From Diphasiastrum complanatum (Eukaryota > Streptophyta > Lycopodiopsida > Lycopodiales > Lycopodiaceae): 64,000 nt of DNA. The stretch is from NCBI GenBank assembly GCA_029204225.1, contig CM055102.1, forward strand, positions 3,041,528 through 3,105,527. The letters run 5' to 3'. Shown here one piece after another: positions 20,914-38,131 of this stretch. How positions within the stretch are numbered: the first letter of the stretch is position 1; every line of letters starts with the position of its first letter. The notes beneath the pieces are model-generated. The model ran no database searches. It was not told the origin of the DNA and worked only from the letters and a program-made list of their open reading frames with translations. Made by a program: the position numbers and the translations under genes.

Positions 20914-21167
20914 GTACGTTCTGAGCCTAATAGCGGAGCAAGAAGGCTCTTGCAAATCTTGAAGTGCATCCAAACAAATAGCAAAATTTTCAGCAACCAA
21001 TATCCAAATTTACAAAGCTTAGCTTGGCGCCTTCATACTCCTTAATAATTCAAGCTTCTTGTATTTTCTTGATCAATATATCTACATCGGGCAACTTCAC
21101 TACTCAAGCCATTTCAAATTTTCAGACGAGATGGCACTGTTTCAAAATAAAGATTGGCAATGCTAAC

Positions 21168-21267
21168 CTGCTCTAGCACTGCCTGTGCCAACATCCACAC
21201 CAAGGAAGAATACTCGCCCTTTCTTTGTTGCATCTGGCGATTTACCATGTGCATATCCAGTGGCCAT
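21168..21267 (-). CDS. FGGY-family carbohydrate kinase, first exon only
   Basis: ATG at 21267 starts a 100-nt exon coding 33 residues plus one base. It ends with RVFFLGVDVGTGSARA and a GT donor (GTTAGC). The DVGTGSxR motif is the N-terminal ATP-binding phosphate-1 loop of FGGY carbohydrate kinases. The sequence is closest to what I know of the plant FGGY kinase-domain proteins, whose first exon ends in the same place. The next exon (Gly-Leu-Phe-Asp...) should lie at lower coordinates, but none was found before the LINE and LTR insertions at 19-20 kb. Either the intron is very long or the gene is truncated. No stop or frameshift is visible in this exon. Confidence 0.6.
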
Positions 21268-24090
21268 TGAACAACAGACGATCTAACACCTCTGAAGCAA
21301 GATTGAATGCTCAATTTTCAAAGCCTGACATGGATTGCCAAGACGAGAGAGCAGCGCAGCATCAAAGATATTTGTTAATCGAAGGCTGATCTTCACTCGT
21401 ATAATAAATATATAATGCGTAGAGCAGGAAACCGTAAGCGAAGGCTGGCATAACAATAGATGAAAGATAAGGATCGAGAGAGAGAGAGCATTATTATTCG
21501 TGCAATTTTGGTTTTAGCTTTTTTACGTTTAGTTTTATTAGAGTTCTTGGTTATGGGTTGTTTGTTGACCAGTAAATTGCCTTGTTTTTTCGGTTTCTTT
21601 TGCTTTTTTTTTTCATTTTTGGCCTGGACCCCGCCCTTTTTTGAGGGGCTCACGTTCCCCTCTTACCCACTCCCAAAGTCTCCCAAATATAGTCCCCCAA
21701 GCATTTGGAGGACCGAGGTAAGTGAGAACCTTGGCCCTCCTCGATCGTAGGCCCCCCATATCTTATGGGATGGGATCCAATGTCATGCGTTGCTTGGTAG
21801 TCTAAGTTGAAAAGGGGCCTCAAGTTATGAGATAAGACCAAACCACTCACTTCGAATGGCAAACAAAAGTGATTCTTGTGACTCGTGAGTGAGTGCAATC
21901 AATTTTTTGAAATAAACTCTCAAAGTTGTAAATTTAGTTCTTCTTCTTTACTACCACAATGGGTGAAAGTACCACAAAACCCATGGAGTTTGTTCAATTT
22001 TCTAAATGAAACCAGCATCAGGTAACTTGATCAATTACTTCTAAACTAACTGAACATAATAATAATTAGACCAACAGGCCTACTTGATAAGGTTTAACAC
22101 CATGTGCTAACGGACTAATATGCAAACACCAAGTCAAGGGATATGCCCTTGAGTTTAATGTAGGTCCAAGTGAAACAATCTCAATACTTAACGAAAACTT
22201 TTGTAAGCTATCAAGTTCTTCTCATGTCACATCTTTGCCTGCGGATATAATTCCCCTCCTCTTAGACTGGATGGGACAAGTCTACACATGGCATTTGCCC
22301 TTCAAACAATTGTGAATTGGCATGTGCTCCTTTGTTTTCATATTTAGATGCACCACTAAAAACCCTAAAAAAACAAAGACTTAAAGTCTCACTTGTGAAA
22401 AAAGTGTCGTGGTCACTCACAAATATATTCGGACAACCATATCACACATATATATTCATGTACAAGAATTTGTATGTGTTTTTGGAATTGGCTTCTTATA
22501 CTGATTTGGCCTCAACCCATGTGGAATCAATTTTGTGTTTGCATTGTGTCATGTGTGTCAACAAATGAATCAAACCTATGAAATCTAAATATCACTTTTA
22601 TAAAGCTCTTTCGATTGGCATGGGCTACAAAGACATCTGATCTACTTCATGTATTCTGGTATCATCAACACACATGCAAGATCTGATATGGAAATTGCAT
22701 GCTTTTGTGTGACATAAGTGCTCCACATAAGAAAACATGTTAGATATTCAACTTTATGGGGTCCAACCAATATATGATAGGCTTATAATTTTACATTGGC
22801 TAAGATCAAGCATATAAGTTGATAAGCAGACATGAATTCAAAATATAAGTTGATGTAGGAATCAACTCAACACTTTATGCTATATACGTTTGACCTATAC
22901 AGATCAAAACATGTATTTTCCAAGGTTATGACTCATAGAAAAAGTAGGCACGGGGGTTAACAACATAGAATTTTAAGCGCCATTTTTAGCAATCATTTTA
23001 CATGATGGAGACTAAGCCCAGAGCCTAGATGACTACACATTCTACATATTGTGAACTTATATCCAGTCAAGCTCAGTATGCTTTGATTTAGCCACAAAGA
23101 GAGCACGTTGGTAGCCTTCATTAAGTGATAATGCACGGAATCAAGGCATGCATGCACATCAATCATAACTAGAACATGTAGTGTATGAAAACATATATAC
23201 CAGCGATGGTCCATCGCTGCCCTTAGAGCGATCTACTGCTGCATTAGCAGTATGTATGATGGTTTTATCAAGCATTTATTGCAAAAACGTGATGGTTAAG
23301 AAGCGCATTACTGGCAATAGGTAATTCGCAGGCAGCGATCAAGTTAGCTTTCCAACATCTCGTTTTTCAGAGGTATGCAAACCCAATCACTTCCACGTGA
23401 TTGTTCGTTGCCATAACAACTAATAATATTGATAATGAGGGTGTTCATACCTGAGGCAGCGCCCACATGTGTAGCCTTCAAATCAGTTTTGCGAATCAAT
23501 TGCTGACTATACCATTCAATAATGCTCATGGTGTTGGTGCGCATTCAATCAAACACCATACTTGGCATTACAAATACTCAAAAACAGAATGATACTCACA
23601 CCAAACTAAGATAGAGTTCTTACCTTTGCTTCATAGTATCTCATGCACAATTACTCTTCCAATAGAAATCGCAAGTCTCCTCTATTCCAAGTTGAAGCAG
23701 TCGCTGTGGAGAAGCAAATATGAGAGAGAAAGAGAAAAAGAGCAGGAAGAATAAACCTTAGGGTTGTGTGATCTTTCCTTATATAGACAATCCAATACAT
23801 CTTATTGCATTGGGTGCTCATTGTTACACACCGTTAGATCATTTCACCCTAATGTGCACATATCGTAGCCATCCAAGAAACCAAGGTTTTCCTCCAAAAG
23901 ACATATTTAAAAAAAAAAAAACTTCCTTTTTGGGCCATTTATCCAAGTCTTAGTAAGGTAAGGCAATTAAATAGCTTTCGTACCACGATGGCAAATTCCT
24001 TCCATGAAGTATTGAAAGGTAGAAAAAAAACATAGTAACTGCATAATAGAGCCCATGAGAGAGAGAGGGGGGGGATAGCAAGGCTTCGAA
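21268..24090. other. Long stretch without recognised genes
   Basis: Possible promoter side of the FGGY exon near 21268-21450 (TATATAATGCG at 21408-21418, close to 150 bp upstream). The remainder is AT-rich with short open frames lacking known domains. The T/C-rich run 21590-21640 and repeated TTTCTCC-type words are low-complexity. Confidence 0.4.
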
Positions 24091-24298
24091 ATTCAAATTG
24101 TGGTATAGGTGGCCTTGGGGGAGGAGATGAATAAGGAAAGAATAGGCTCTAGGTGTGACATAGGGGGAGTAGACCGGGATAGTAGCACCTTTACATTCAA
24201 GTCATGGTCTAGGTGGCCTTGGGGGAGGGGATGAATAAGGAAAGAGTAGGCTCAAGGTGTGACATATGGGAAGTAGACCGGGCTAGCAGCACCCTTAC
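24091..24298. repeat. Tandem duplication, about 104-bp period
   Basis: Two units share GGTGGCCTTGGGGGAGG, GATGAATAAGGAAAGA, GTAGACCGGG and AGCACC at a spacing of 104 bp, with several differences. The second unit runs directly into the (CT)n tract at 24303. Confidence 0.85.
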
Positions 24299-24299
24299 A

Positions 24300-25316
<1,017 letters not shown>

Positions 25317-25430
25317 ATAGTATGTGTTCATTTAGTAGGTTTGATCCACAACAGTGTTAAAAATTTGTCTAAATAGTATGTGTTCATTTAGGAGGTTTGA
25401 TCCACAACGGTGCTATAAATTTGTTCGAAT
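25317..25430. repeat. Tandem duplication, about 57-bp period
   Basis: The block TAGTATGTGTTCATTTAG, GAGGTTTGATCCACAAC and AAATTTGT occurs twice in succession with few changes. Confidence 0.85.
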
Positions 25431-25685
25431 GATCTTATTATGAATCAATTGGAAACATACTCTGAAATCCTATTTTTTGATTGCAGGTAGCAAGTTTTGG
25501 AGCATATATGTTAAGAAAAGAGGTTCTTACGTTCTCTTTCACTCCATGGCATAAAGCACAAATACAATCTGAATTGGATCGTGGAATCCCAACCTTTGTT
25601 GCAATGCTTGGGACTCAACGACTCCCCTTCTCTGCTCGCTCATTTGATTTGGCACATTGCTTCTGTTGCTTGATTCCATTTATTG

Positions 25686-26779
<1,094 letters not shown>

Positions 26780-26784
26780 AAAAA

Positions 26785-27565
26785 AACCCGACTCGAATTT
26801 TTCCAAGAAGACTCGAATTTTTGAAAGACTCAAATTTTTGGAACAACTTGATTTTTTATGGAAATACTCAAATTTTTGAACGACTCGAATTTTCTGAACG
26901 ACTCGAAGTTTTCCAATGACTCAAATTTTTGAATGACTTGAAATTTTCCAATGACTCGATTTTTTGAATGACTCGAATTTTTTCAATGGCTCGAATTCTT
27001 TGAACAACTCAAATTTTTGGAAAGACTCGAATTTTTCCAAAGACTCGAATTTTTCCAATGGATCGAATTTTTTCAATGAATCGAATTTTTCTTAAGACTC
27101 GCATTTTTGGAATGACTCGATTTTTATGGAAAGACTCGAATTTTTGAATGACTCGAATTCTTCCAACGACTCGAATTCTTCCAAAGACTCAAATTTTTTC
27201 AATGGATCGAATTTTTCCAATGACTCGACTTTTTCCAATGACTCAAATTGTTTCCAAAGTATCGAATTTTTTTTAATGACTCAAATTTTTTCGAGACTCG
27301 AATTTTTTCGATGACTCGATTTTTTTTTCAAAGGATCGATTTTTTCCAAAGGATTGAATTTTTCCAAAAACTCAAATTTTTTTGAAGGATCGAACTCTTG
27401 ACTCGAATTTTTCCGAAGGATCGAAGGACTCTTTGTACTATCAAGTCAAATTTTTCAAAAGACTCGAACTTTTCCGAAGACTCGATTTTTTTTTTTCCAA
27501 AGACTCAAATTTTTTTGAAAACTAGAATTTTTTCGAAGGCTCGAATTTTTCCAAAGACTCGAATG
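26785..27565. repeat. Minisatellite of GACTCGAATTTTT units
   Basis: About 780 bp made almost wholly of degenerate units of 15-20 bp with consensus GACTCGAATTTTTCCAAA. The invariant part is ACTCGAATTTTT; the spacer (CCAA, GAA, TTCAA, GGAA) varies in length and sequence. Roughly forty units are present. Reading through gives Asp-Ser-Asn-Phe-rich peptides that shift frame because unit length varies, so it is not a coding repeat. Confidence 0.93.
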
Positions 27566-30756
<3,191 letters not shown>

Positions 30757-32030
30757 ATTGTCTTAAACACAATTCTCATCAATATGCCTATGTACCAACA
30801 ACTAGTTTATGCATGCAAATAACTTAGTTCATGGAATAGTTTGTAGATCCACAGGATTAGAAGTTTGTACAAAAGGTTTTAATGATCCCACAAAGATTCA
30901 CTACATAGCATATCTCTACATATATCTCTTGATCTGTACACAACACTTTCATAACTGAGAATCCTGTAACTTGGTTATTTTCTAAGAGAGAATATTTCTC
31001 AAAGAGTGCTATTTCACATCCAAAATCTCAACCGGAGATTCACTCAAAAGAATATATTGTTAGCAGGAACTTCCGTCCTTGCATCAACTTACGGATCTCA
31101 ATCTATACTAAGATCAAGTTGATTGCTTCCAGCAAGGAACAGTTTTCAACAAACTCCCATCTTGCAATAGAATTCCAAGTTCTATCACAAATCAATCGGA
31201 CTTGTTATCAGCCACTTTTCTACCGCAAGAGTAATCTTCAAACCAGATATCTACTATAATCCATAGAAAATTTATGTAATATCTAAATATCCTATCGTTT
31301 CTGATTCATAAAACAGGTCCATCATGGGTATAACAGATTCCTCCTTGAATCTTTGACCGATGTTTTTCCTTGATAATTCTCTTTTCTTCCTACTTCTCCC
31401 CCTTTTTAACAGGAAGCGCCATGAGTTTCCAAGGGGTGCATATCATTTGAGATTTGCCTAGGAGAAGAGTCTAAGAAGAGATCCGAGAAAATCTTGAAAG
31501 CCAAAAGAAGTGTTGCATCATTGTAAGCAAATACCAATGATATCCCAACACAGTGACTAAACCAAAGATTTTCTTGGTTACCAAGCTTGAGAATTAACCC
31601 GTAAATCAGAAAAGGATTTCTTGAAGATTCAAGTAGAAAAAACAATTTTAGGAAACAGTTTCATTAACCATTTCTGTGACATCATTGGGCAATCAAAATT
31701 ACCTTCCAAGAAATCACATAAAATCAGGTTAATTATTGTGTTAAGAAATTCACCAATATATCCTTCATAAAGAAATAGCTTGTCGGATTTCCGGTTTTGT
31801 GAATTTAAGATATCTCAAAAAAGGGGTCATGACCAATATCTCAAATTTTCGACAAAACACCCGTTTTTATGACCGATAGTATTTGGCATCACTAAGACTT
31901 ACGACCATACCATGGTCAACTGATCCAGTTAGTTTCGATTCTTCATTTTGGAATTGTCTGCGTCCCATACCACAGGTTCTTCCGCCACGAAGGCCCTCCA
32001 CTTCTTGATCAAAGTGTTAGAAAAAATAAT
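30757..32030 (-). mobile_element. Dispersed repeat R1, copy 1
   Basis: This stretch is similar along its length to 52464-53340. Shared words in the same order include TAGTTTATGCATGCAAATAA, GATCCACAGGATTA, TACTTCTCCCCCTTTT, AGGGGTCATGACCA, TAGTATTTGGCATC (TAGTAATTGGCATC in the other copy) and CGTCCCATACCACAGGT. The complement of a purine run (AAAAAGGGGGAGAAG on the minus strand, near 31393-31410) resembles copia polypurine tracts, so R1 is probably the non-coding 3' part of a minus-strand LTR element. No coding domain was found in it. Confidence 0.7.
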
Positions 32031-33196
32031 ACAAGTATATGAAGTTCTTGAGAATTTATAAAAAATTCCAACTTCAACTCAAACAAACATTCTTTCACCC
32101 CTTTTCACAATCTTTACGGTCACCGTAAGGTTCACAGTGACAGATTTAGAAATGGGGAAGAATGAACCGGCTTTTTCTTGTCCTAAACAACAAACAGTGT
32201 TGGTACGCCCACGACTTCAAGCACATCAAGAAACAACTTTTTCGTTCCATTTTAGTTTTCATCCTAGGCTTCTGGGCCCTTTCTGGTTATGCATGATTCT
32301 GAAAAACCGACACCTTGGCCAAAAAAATAAATAATTTTTGGACATAGTTCTCCAATTCCTGGTTGCCCATTGCAGTTAATAAAGCGAATATAATTCGTCA
32401 ATTGTGAAAAAGCCTTATGGAATACCTTCAGGAATTCAGCCCAATCACAATTCTATGTGTTGCATCCTCCACCACGAGGAGTTCTACCCACCGACAAAGT
32501 TCGCCTGTGCAATACTGGGATGCTTACCATGACCAACAATTTATCGAGTCAATAACAACTTTCGGGCTTTACCCGTCGGAAAAATTTTCTTTTTTAAGCC
32601 CAAGCTGTTATTCCGAATGGCTAATTATTGAATAGATTTTGCACACAATTTTTATTTTCTATTTGTTGCAAAGCTAAAATTCCGACCTATTGTGGTCCAA
32701 GTGTTAAATATTCAAGTGATGCCGGGCAAATTATCAGTTGCCACCCCTAACCCGAATTTCATTCATCCATTTGCATACTAAAAACCGAAAAATTACAAAA
32801 AATTTACCTTCGGTTAAATTCATTACGGGTATAAATTTTCTAATAGAGCAATGTCCATAAAAAAAATGTAGTTTTCAACGGACAACATTGTGCTTATAGA
32901 CTTTATACCAATGATTTTGCAAAATGGAATCTTAAGCAACAAATATGCGGAAAAACCAATGTATGCATCAAAATCTAATTCACACATATATTTTTGGCCA
33001 TTACGTTCCATAATGAATTTAACTGCTCTTAAAGTTATGTAGTCTATAACTACTAAAAAGAATGTCCATGGAAAACTCCAAAGAAACGAAAAAATCCATA
33101 GTAAAAAAATATCCAATCCGCCACTTGGAAGTCTCTTGGGACCTAACATGGCCACCTACTCCACTTAAACACAAAGTTTACTAAATGTTTAACCCA
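32031..33196. other. No gene recognised
   Basis: AT-rich, with a 110-codon minus-strand open frame (32823-33155) lacking any familiar motif. It may be an extension of the R1-bearing element. Confidence 0.35.
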
Positions 33197-33231
33197 CACC
33201 CCCCCCCCCCTCCCCCCCCTCCCCCCCCCTC
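33197..33231. repeat. Interrupted poly-C tract
   Basis: Runs of C interrupted by single T residues. It is a candidate for sequencing or assembly length error. Confidence 0.9.
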
Positions 33232-36143
33232 TCCTAAAGCCAAAAACTTTGGGGCCCGAGCAGAAAACCCCTTCTGCTGCATTCCGAGCCCCAGAGAGAG
33301 AGAGAGCACTGATAGACCCATACAAATCCACCATCAAGTGTTTAGGCCTACAACCATTAATTATGACCATGTACACTTAAGGGCCCCAATTTCCTTATAT
33401 TCACAATTAACTTACGGGTTGTTGGTCTACCGGTCCCTAGCGTGGACACACTACCCGAGACCAGTCATGGGCATGACATTCTTCCCCCTTTACCTCCATC
33501 AATTTCCTCATATAGAAAATGTTTAATCTTATTGGTTTCTCCCACAAACCAATGATATTCGTCACTTTTTTCATGGGTGCTCCAACTACATTCTTTTCAT
33601 TATTCATCACTTATCTGACCACTCATACACTAGCTTCTTATTATCCTAGTCACCTCTCATCATCTTGCTTGAGTATTATGGGAATACATATGTTCGTCTA
33701 CACATATGACTAAGCGGGATGTTAAGGGTTGAGTACAGTTTCAAATACTCTTATGTTGAATACAAAGGAAGTTATGATTTGACTATTATGGTAATTAAAG
33801 ATAGCTATAAATAATAACTTACGTGTGAATGAGTCTCAAGTGTGTGCAAGAGGAGGAGAGGAGGTTGCTAGAAAGAGAATATGGATGAAATTTTATATAA
33901 GGTCCTGGTCTAACTAGTTAGTGAGTTGGCAGCCCTCACACACATGGTGAGTGATCATGAGTCATAATATTAGCTCGTTGATCTAAAAATATTTTTATAT
34001 TGGGATATTATAATTTCTACTAGAATGGCAAGTGAACCTGATGGTTTTTTACTCTGGGCTATAGGGGTTTAAGTGATAATATTTTTGTTTTATGTTTTCC
34101 TTGCATGTGGAATTGTTCTTGAAATATCCACTTGTCCTATTCTTGCTCTGATATATTGGAATGAGTCTTGACTATCTATTAAAAGTGCAACAAAAGAGTG
34201 AGTTCTTCTTGTTGTTAAGAAAAATCTGCATGAAGGGGTGCACACTTACATTTAATTAATCAAAAAGGTAAGAACATGATGTATCTCAAAGCTCTGACCA
34301 AATCATCTTGTCTTGATTTGTTTCATTGGTGGCTTGCCCAAATCGAATTCTAGAAGAGTACAAAATCTAGAAACCTATACTACCTTGGGAGAAGTCGTAG
34401 ACGAAAAAATTTGAGAGAACAAGGGATATGATGATGATCCAAAGTTCCACAAAATTTGTACCTAATTCCATTCAGCCAATTCCTTGTGGGTTGTTGGGAA
34501 GTTTATTAATTGCAACCATAACATAAGATGAGAATCTTAATAAGTTGGTAGTAGATTTTCACATGACTTTGTAGATAATAGAATTGAATGTGACCAACAT
34601 AGATATTGAAAGTAGTGATGTATAAAGATAGGACAATTGTACAAGTAGTGAAGAAAGTGAAGTGGTGGGAGTGGAATAAATGAAGCATGCCCTTATATGC
34701 CATGTTGAGTGGAAAGACATGGGGAGCAAACAATGAATGCCGTGAAGGTGGGAGAGGTTGAAGCCTCTTGAAAGCAACTAAAATGCTTATTGTAACAATG
34801 CCCTTTATATCCAAACAATGTGGCTTTGATATGTGCTAAGGGAAAGAACCATAGATCTCTGCCTAACCAAAGGCCTAGCTAGACCTCAGATAGGGATTAT
34901 GACCATGGACCGATGTTAGTCCAAGACAAAAAAAATTTCTCCTTGTAATAGTAATACTCTAAGAGCCTAAAAAACTCTCATGGACTCGGCTTTACGGTCA
35001 CATTATGCACCAGGTTCAAAATTTCCAAATTTTGAAGCGCATGGATGTTACTACAATTCCATGTGGCATCCATAATTTATAAGAAAGATTATAAAATAGG
35101 TGGTTTCTTCTTCCTCGTCGGCTGATTGGTGATAGTTAATGCCTCGGGGAGGGGAGGGTTCTCCTCCCTTCCCTGTCTCTTTACCTCTTGTTCAGAGCTC
35201 TCTCGTCGTAGGAGCAACACTCTCGTCGTAGGAGCAACAGCAGCAACGCGTGCATTGCTTCCCTTTCTTTGACCCAGCAAGGGGGCTTTCCCTTTTACCT
35301 TTTTCTATTTCTTCCTGCTGCCTGTGCATCTTTCTATGCGCATATATACATATGGGGTTGAGTTTGCGTCCTTTTTCTTGTCCTTTTTGTAGATTATTTC
35401 AACTGTAGCTAGCAGCAAGCACAAGCATTTGACACAAACCCAACTGCTATATTGGATCAGGTTTAGAGCCTTGTTGAATGGTGCATGGACATTACCGGTA
35501 TCACCCCTGCAGCCCTTTGAGATCAGAGTTAACAGTGAGGAAAAAGTGATTGGGACAAGTTATGATGGTTTCTCAAGTGATACCACTATGGCAGATGATG
35601 ACAGTGGTCAGCGTTTCCACTTGGATTTTGATTGCTCAACTCCTTAGCTTGACACAGAAAATAAGATCAATTCTGCAGCCATTGGTAAACAGACAGGTGG
35701 AAAAGGAGGCGCCCGTCATTCTCAGTCTTCAGGTAAACCTCTACTCATGTACCTGAATTGCCTGCCATCATTCTCAGTCTTCAGGTAACCCTTCACTCAT
35801 TTACCTACACTTAATCTCTGAAAGTTATTTGCTGATACAAGAAATTTGTTTTGATTGAATTTCACCAGCAAGGAAACATTTGCATAAGTTCTTTCAACTT
35901 TGTTCTAGCCTTGTTTCAAAGAATTGTGATCACCAACACTTTGAATGACCAGTAGAATATTTATTTTGGATCAACCAACACTTTGAATGATCACCTGTTC
36001 GAATCAAGTTTCTTTGTGATCTTTTCTTTCAATTAAAAAGGTTGGTGTTCCTCTCAGTATGTTGTATAGGTATTTCAAAATTGTTCAAATGATTGGCCAT
36101 TGAGAACACGTTTCATTCTCCAATATTAAGCATGAGATTATTC
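33232..36143. other. Mostly non-coding; one exon-like ORF at 35.4 kb
   Basis: No recognised gene. An 18-bp direct repeat TCTCGTCGTAGGAGCAAC occurs twice in succession near 35200-35240. A tandem duplication of CATTCTCAGTCTTCAGGTAA lies near 35717-35810. Confidence 0.4.
35429..35647 (+). CDS. Unrecognised exon-like ORF
   Basis: An open frame follows TTTCAACTGTAG, a possible splice acceptor near 35406, and reads ALLNGAWTLPVSPLQPFEIR and then SSDTTMADDDSGQRFHLDFD before a stop at 35645-35647. Composition is protein-like (acidic, mixed), unlike the surrounding low-complexity frames. It is followed by two closely spaced CAG|GTAA donor-like sites. I cannot name a family. It could be an exon of an unknown gene or a piece of a retroelement. 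Confidence 0.2.
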   Translation: MTQTQLLYWIRFRALLNGAWTLPVSPLQPFEIRVNSEEKVIGTSYDGFSSDTTMADDDSGQRFHLDFDCSTP

Positions 36144-37189
36144 TGTTAGGAATTAATGTTTATTTTCTACCCCTTAATGTTAGTTTGGCCATGCCTGCGT
36201 GCTATTATAGGGGCCATTTCTATTTATAGTAAGACATTTTTTATTTGTCATGCATGTAGGTGGGTGCACTACTACTAAAATAGGACCTGTTTTTTGTTCT
36301 TAGAATCATAGTTGCACAGAAACGCGTTTCTGGGCAATAACGTTCACCAGAATCGCTGAGAAAAAGAACAAATTATATATTTATTTTGCCTTGAAATTGC
36401 ATGAAACTAGACCTAAAATTACCCTAAACTGGATCCAATTGTAACCATAACACCTGCCAACCTATGAAAATGCAATGCCCTTGATTAGAGGTTTAATTTG
36501 ATACCCATATTGCCTAAATTTCTTTTTAAAAAAAATGTTTCTGAGAAACGCTGTCCAAAACCAGAAATGCGATTCAGAAACGCGTTTCTGGAACCTTAGT
36601 GCAACTATGCTTAGAATACATCTTGGTCTTTATCCAAAATAGGTAGTAATAATAGCAATTAACTATTATTGCTTTTGCTATACTAGAGAATCTATATAAG
36701 AGAGGCTGGCACCCAACCACAATCATTCCATTTTGTATAGAGCTTTGCTCACTCTTCAATAATCTAAGCTCTCTTCATCTCCTATGCTGGTCTTGGTGTG
36801 TGTGAGTGCTAGTATGACTAGTTTCTGATTACTGCTGATTGTTTGCTGGATTCAGATCACTACTGATAGATCGCTGAGTTTGATCGATGTTGATCTGAAT
36901 ACCTGTAGATCCAATCACTGTCCACAGGAACTATTTTATGCCTACAGATCATTGGAAATCTAATTGCTGGAATCAAAATTTTGACTGTTGTTCGCTGGCT
37001 GTCTGCTTGTAGAACACTGGTGTCGCTGGATCGCTGAATTTGCAAACTGATTGATCACTATAGAATCAGACCTGAATAGTTGTTTGCAGACTATTCACTG
37101 ATCTAAAACTGTTTGCTGGAACTGTAGAACTGTTTGTTGGTTGGAGCGAGATACCGATTGCTGGAAATTCAGGTTGTTGAGAATTGCAA
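36144..37189 (+). mobile_element. Presumed copia E 5' LTR and leader, with MITE inside
   Basis: TGTTAGGAATTAATG at 36144 is a typical copia LTR start. Downstream, TCTATATAAGAGAGG (near 36690) looks like a TATA box, followed by a leader with AATCTAAGCTCTCTTC (36761-36776), as is usual in copia LTRs. The exact LTR end and primer site were not found. The 303-bp MITE at 36307-36609 splits the LTR. Confidence 0.45.
36307..36609. mobile_element. hAT-type MITE, 303 bp, with 8-bp TSD
   Basis: Starts CATAGTTGCAC and ends GTGCAACTATG, an 11-bp perfect terminal inverted repeat. It is flanked by an identical 8-bp direct repeat CTTAGAAT (36299-36306 and 36610-36617), the target-site length of hAT transposons. 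Each end also carries a perfect 14-bp palindrome AGAAACGCGTTTCT (36318-36331 and 36576-36589). There is no coding capacity, so it must be moved by a transposase supplied in trans. Confidence 0.9.
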
Positions 37190-38131
37190 CAGCAAGATGC
37201 AAAATATTCTCCAGGATCGAGAATATTGGGAGATCGTCACAGGTGTTAAGATACCTCCTACGATTGACAGGGAGTTACGGGAGCATTAGAGACGGAGGAG
37301 AAAAGCACATCATATCATCAACTTGTTGGTTAGAGATATGATCATACCTCACATTAGAGATGTTGCTGGACCCAAGGAGGCTTAGGATATACTGAAGAAT
37401 TTGTAGGAGACTGTGAATCAGTCACGAATCTTGTTCTTGAGTAATAGGCTACACACTATGAAGATGGGTACAGGTGAATCAATAACGGACTACTTTACTC
37501 GGGTAAAAGATTTGAGAGGACAACTTATTGCAGTTGGAGAAAGTATTTAGGATTTAGTGTTGGTATCCATTATGGTTAATAGTCTCCTTTGGCTTATTAA
37601 AACTTTGTGATGATGTTGTCGTTATGGGAGACAAGGCCTTCTTTTGTTGAGTTGAATGCTATACTGCTATAGGAGGAAATGAGGCGACAAAATATTGTCA
37701 ACAAGGATGATTTCAAGGAGTAGGCATTCCTGGCAAAGAAGCAAGAACAAAGTTTCAAGAAGGGTGGCAAAGGGAAAAAGAAGAGAAAGAAGAAGCATGA
37801 TTTGGAGGAGAATCAGTCAAATCAATTAGAAGATGGAAAGAAAGTAGTGCAAAAAGGAAAGTGCTTTGTTTGCAAAAAATCAGGGCATTACGCAAAGGAC
37901 TGCTTGCACAACAAGTTCAAGAAGAAGCGAGATGGGAATTTTGCTGAAGAAGGACTTGACACAAAATTAAGTGCCTTGGATCTTGATGATTGTGAGTTGT
38001 TTTCGGCATCAACATCTTCTGGTGGCTTCTCGAAGGAAGATGAGTGTTGGTTTATTAATTCAGGAGCTTCGAAGCATATGACACTTAGGCGAGAGTGGTT
38101 ATCTAGTTTTCAAAAACTAAACGATGGATGA
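37190..38131 (+). pseudogene. Copia E gag, zinc knuckle and protease
   Basis: Gag is recognisable across several stops: MQNILQDREYWEIVTGVKIP, LSNRLHTMKMGTGESITDYF and VKDLRGQLIAVGES. The zinc knuckle CFVCKKSGHYAKDC (near 37864) is intact. The protease site reads WFINSGASKHMT (near 38050), with Asn replacing the catalytic Asp of the normal DSGAS. A stop follows at about 38130. With these lesions gag-pol cannot be made as one protein. Confidence 0.8.

Noticed and set aside
26785-27565. CRISPR-like array or coding repeat
   Set aside because: The spacers are short, low-complexity and related to one another, and the unit length changes frame. It is a plain minisatellite in a eukaryotic genome.
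33185-33526. Proline-rich 113-codon ORF
   Set aside because: The proline run comes from the poly-C tract, and the rest has no recognisable domain.
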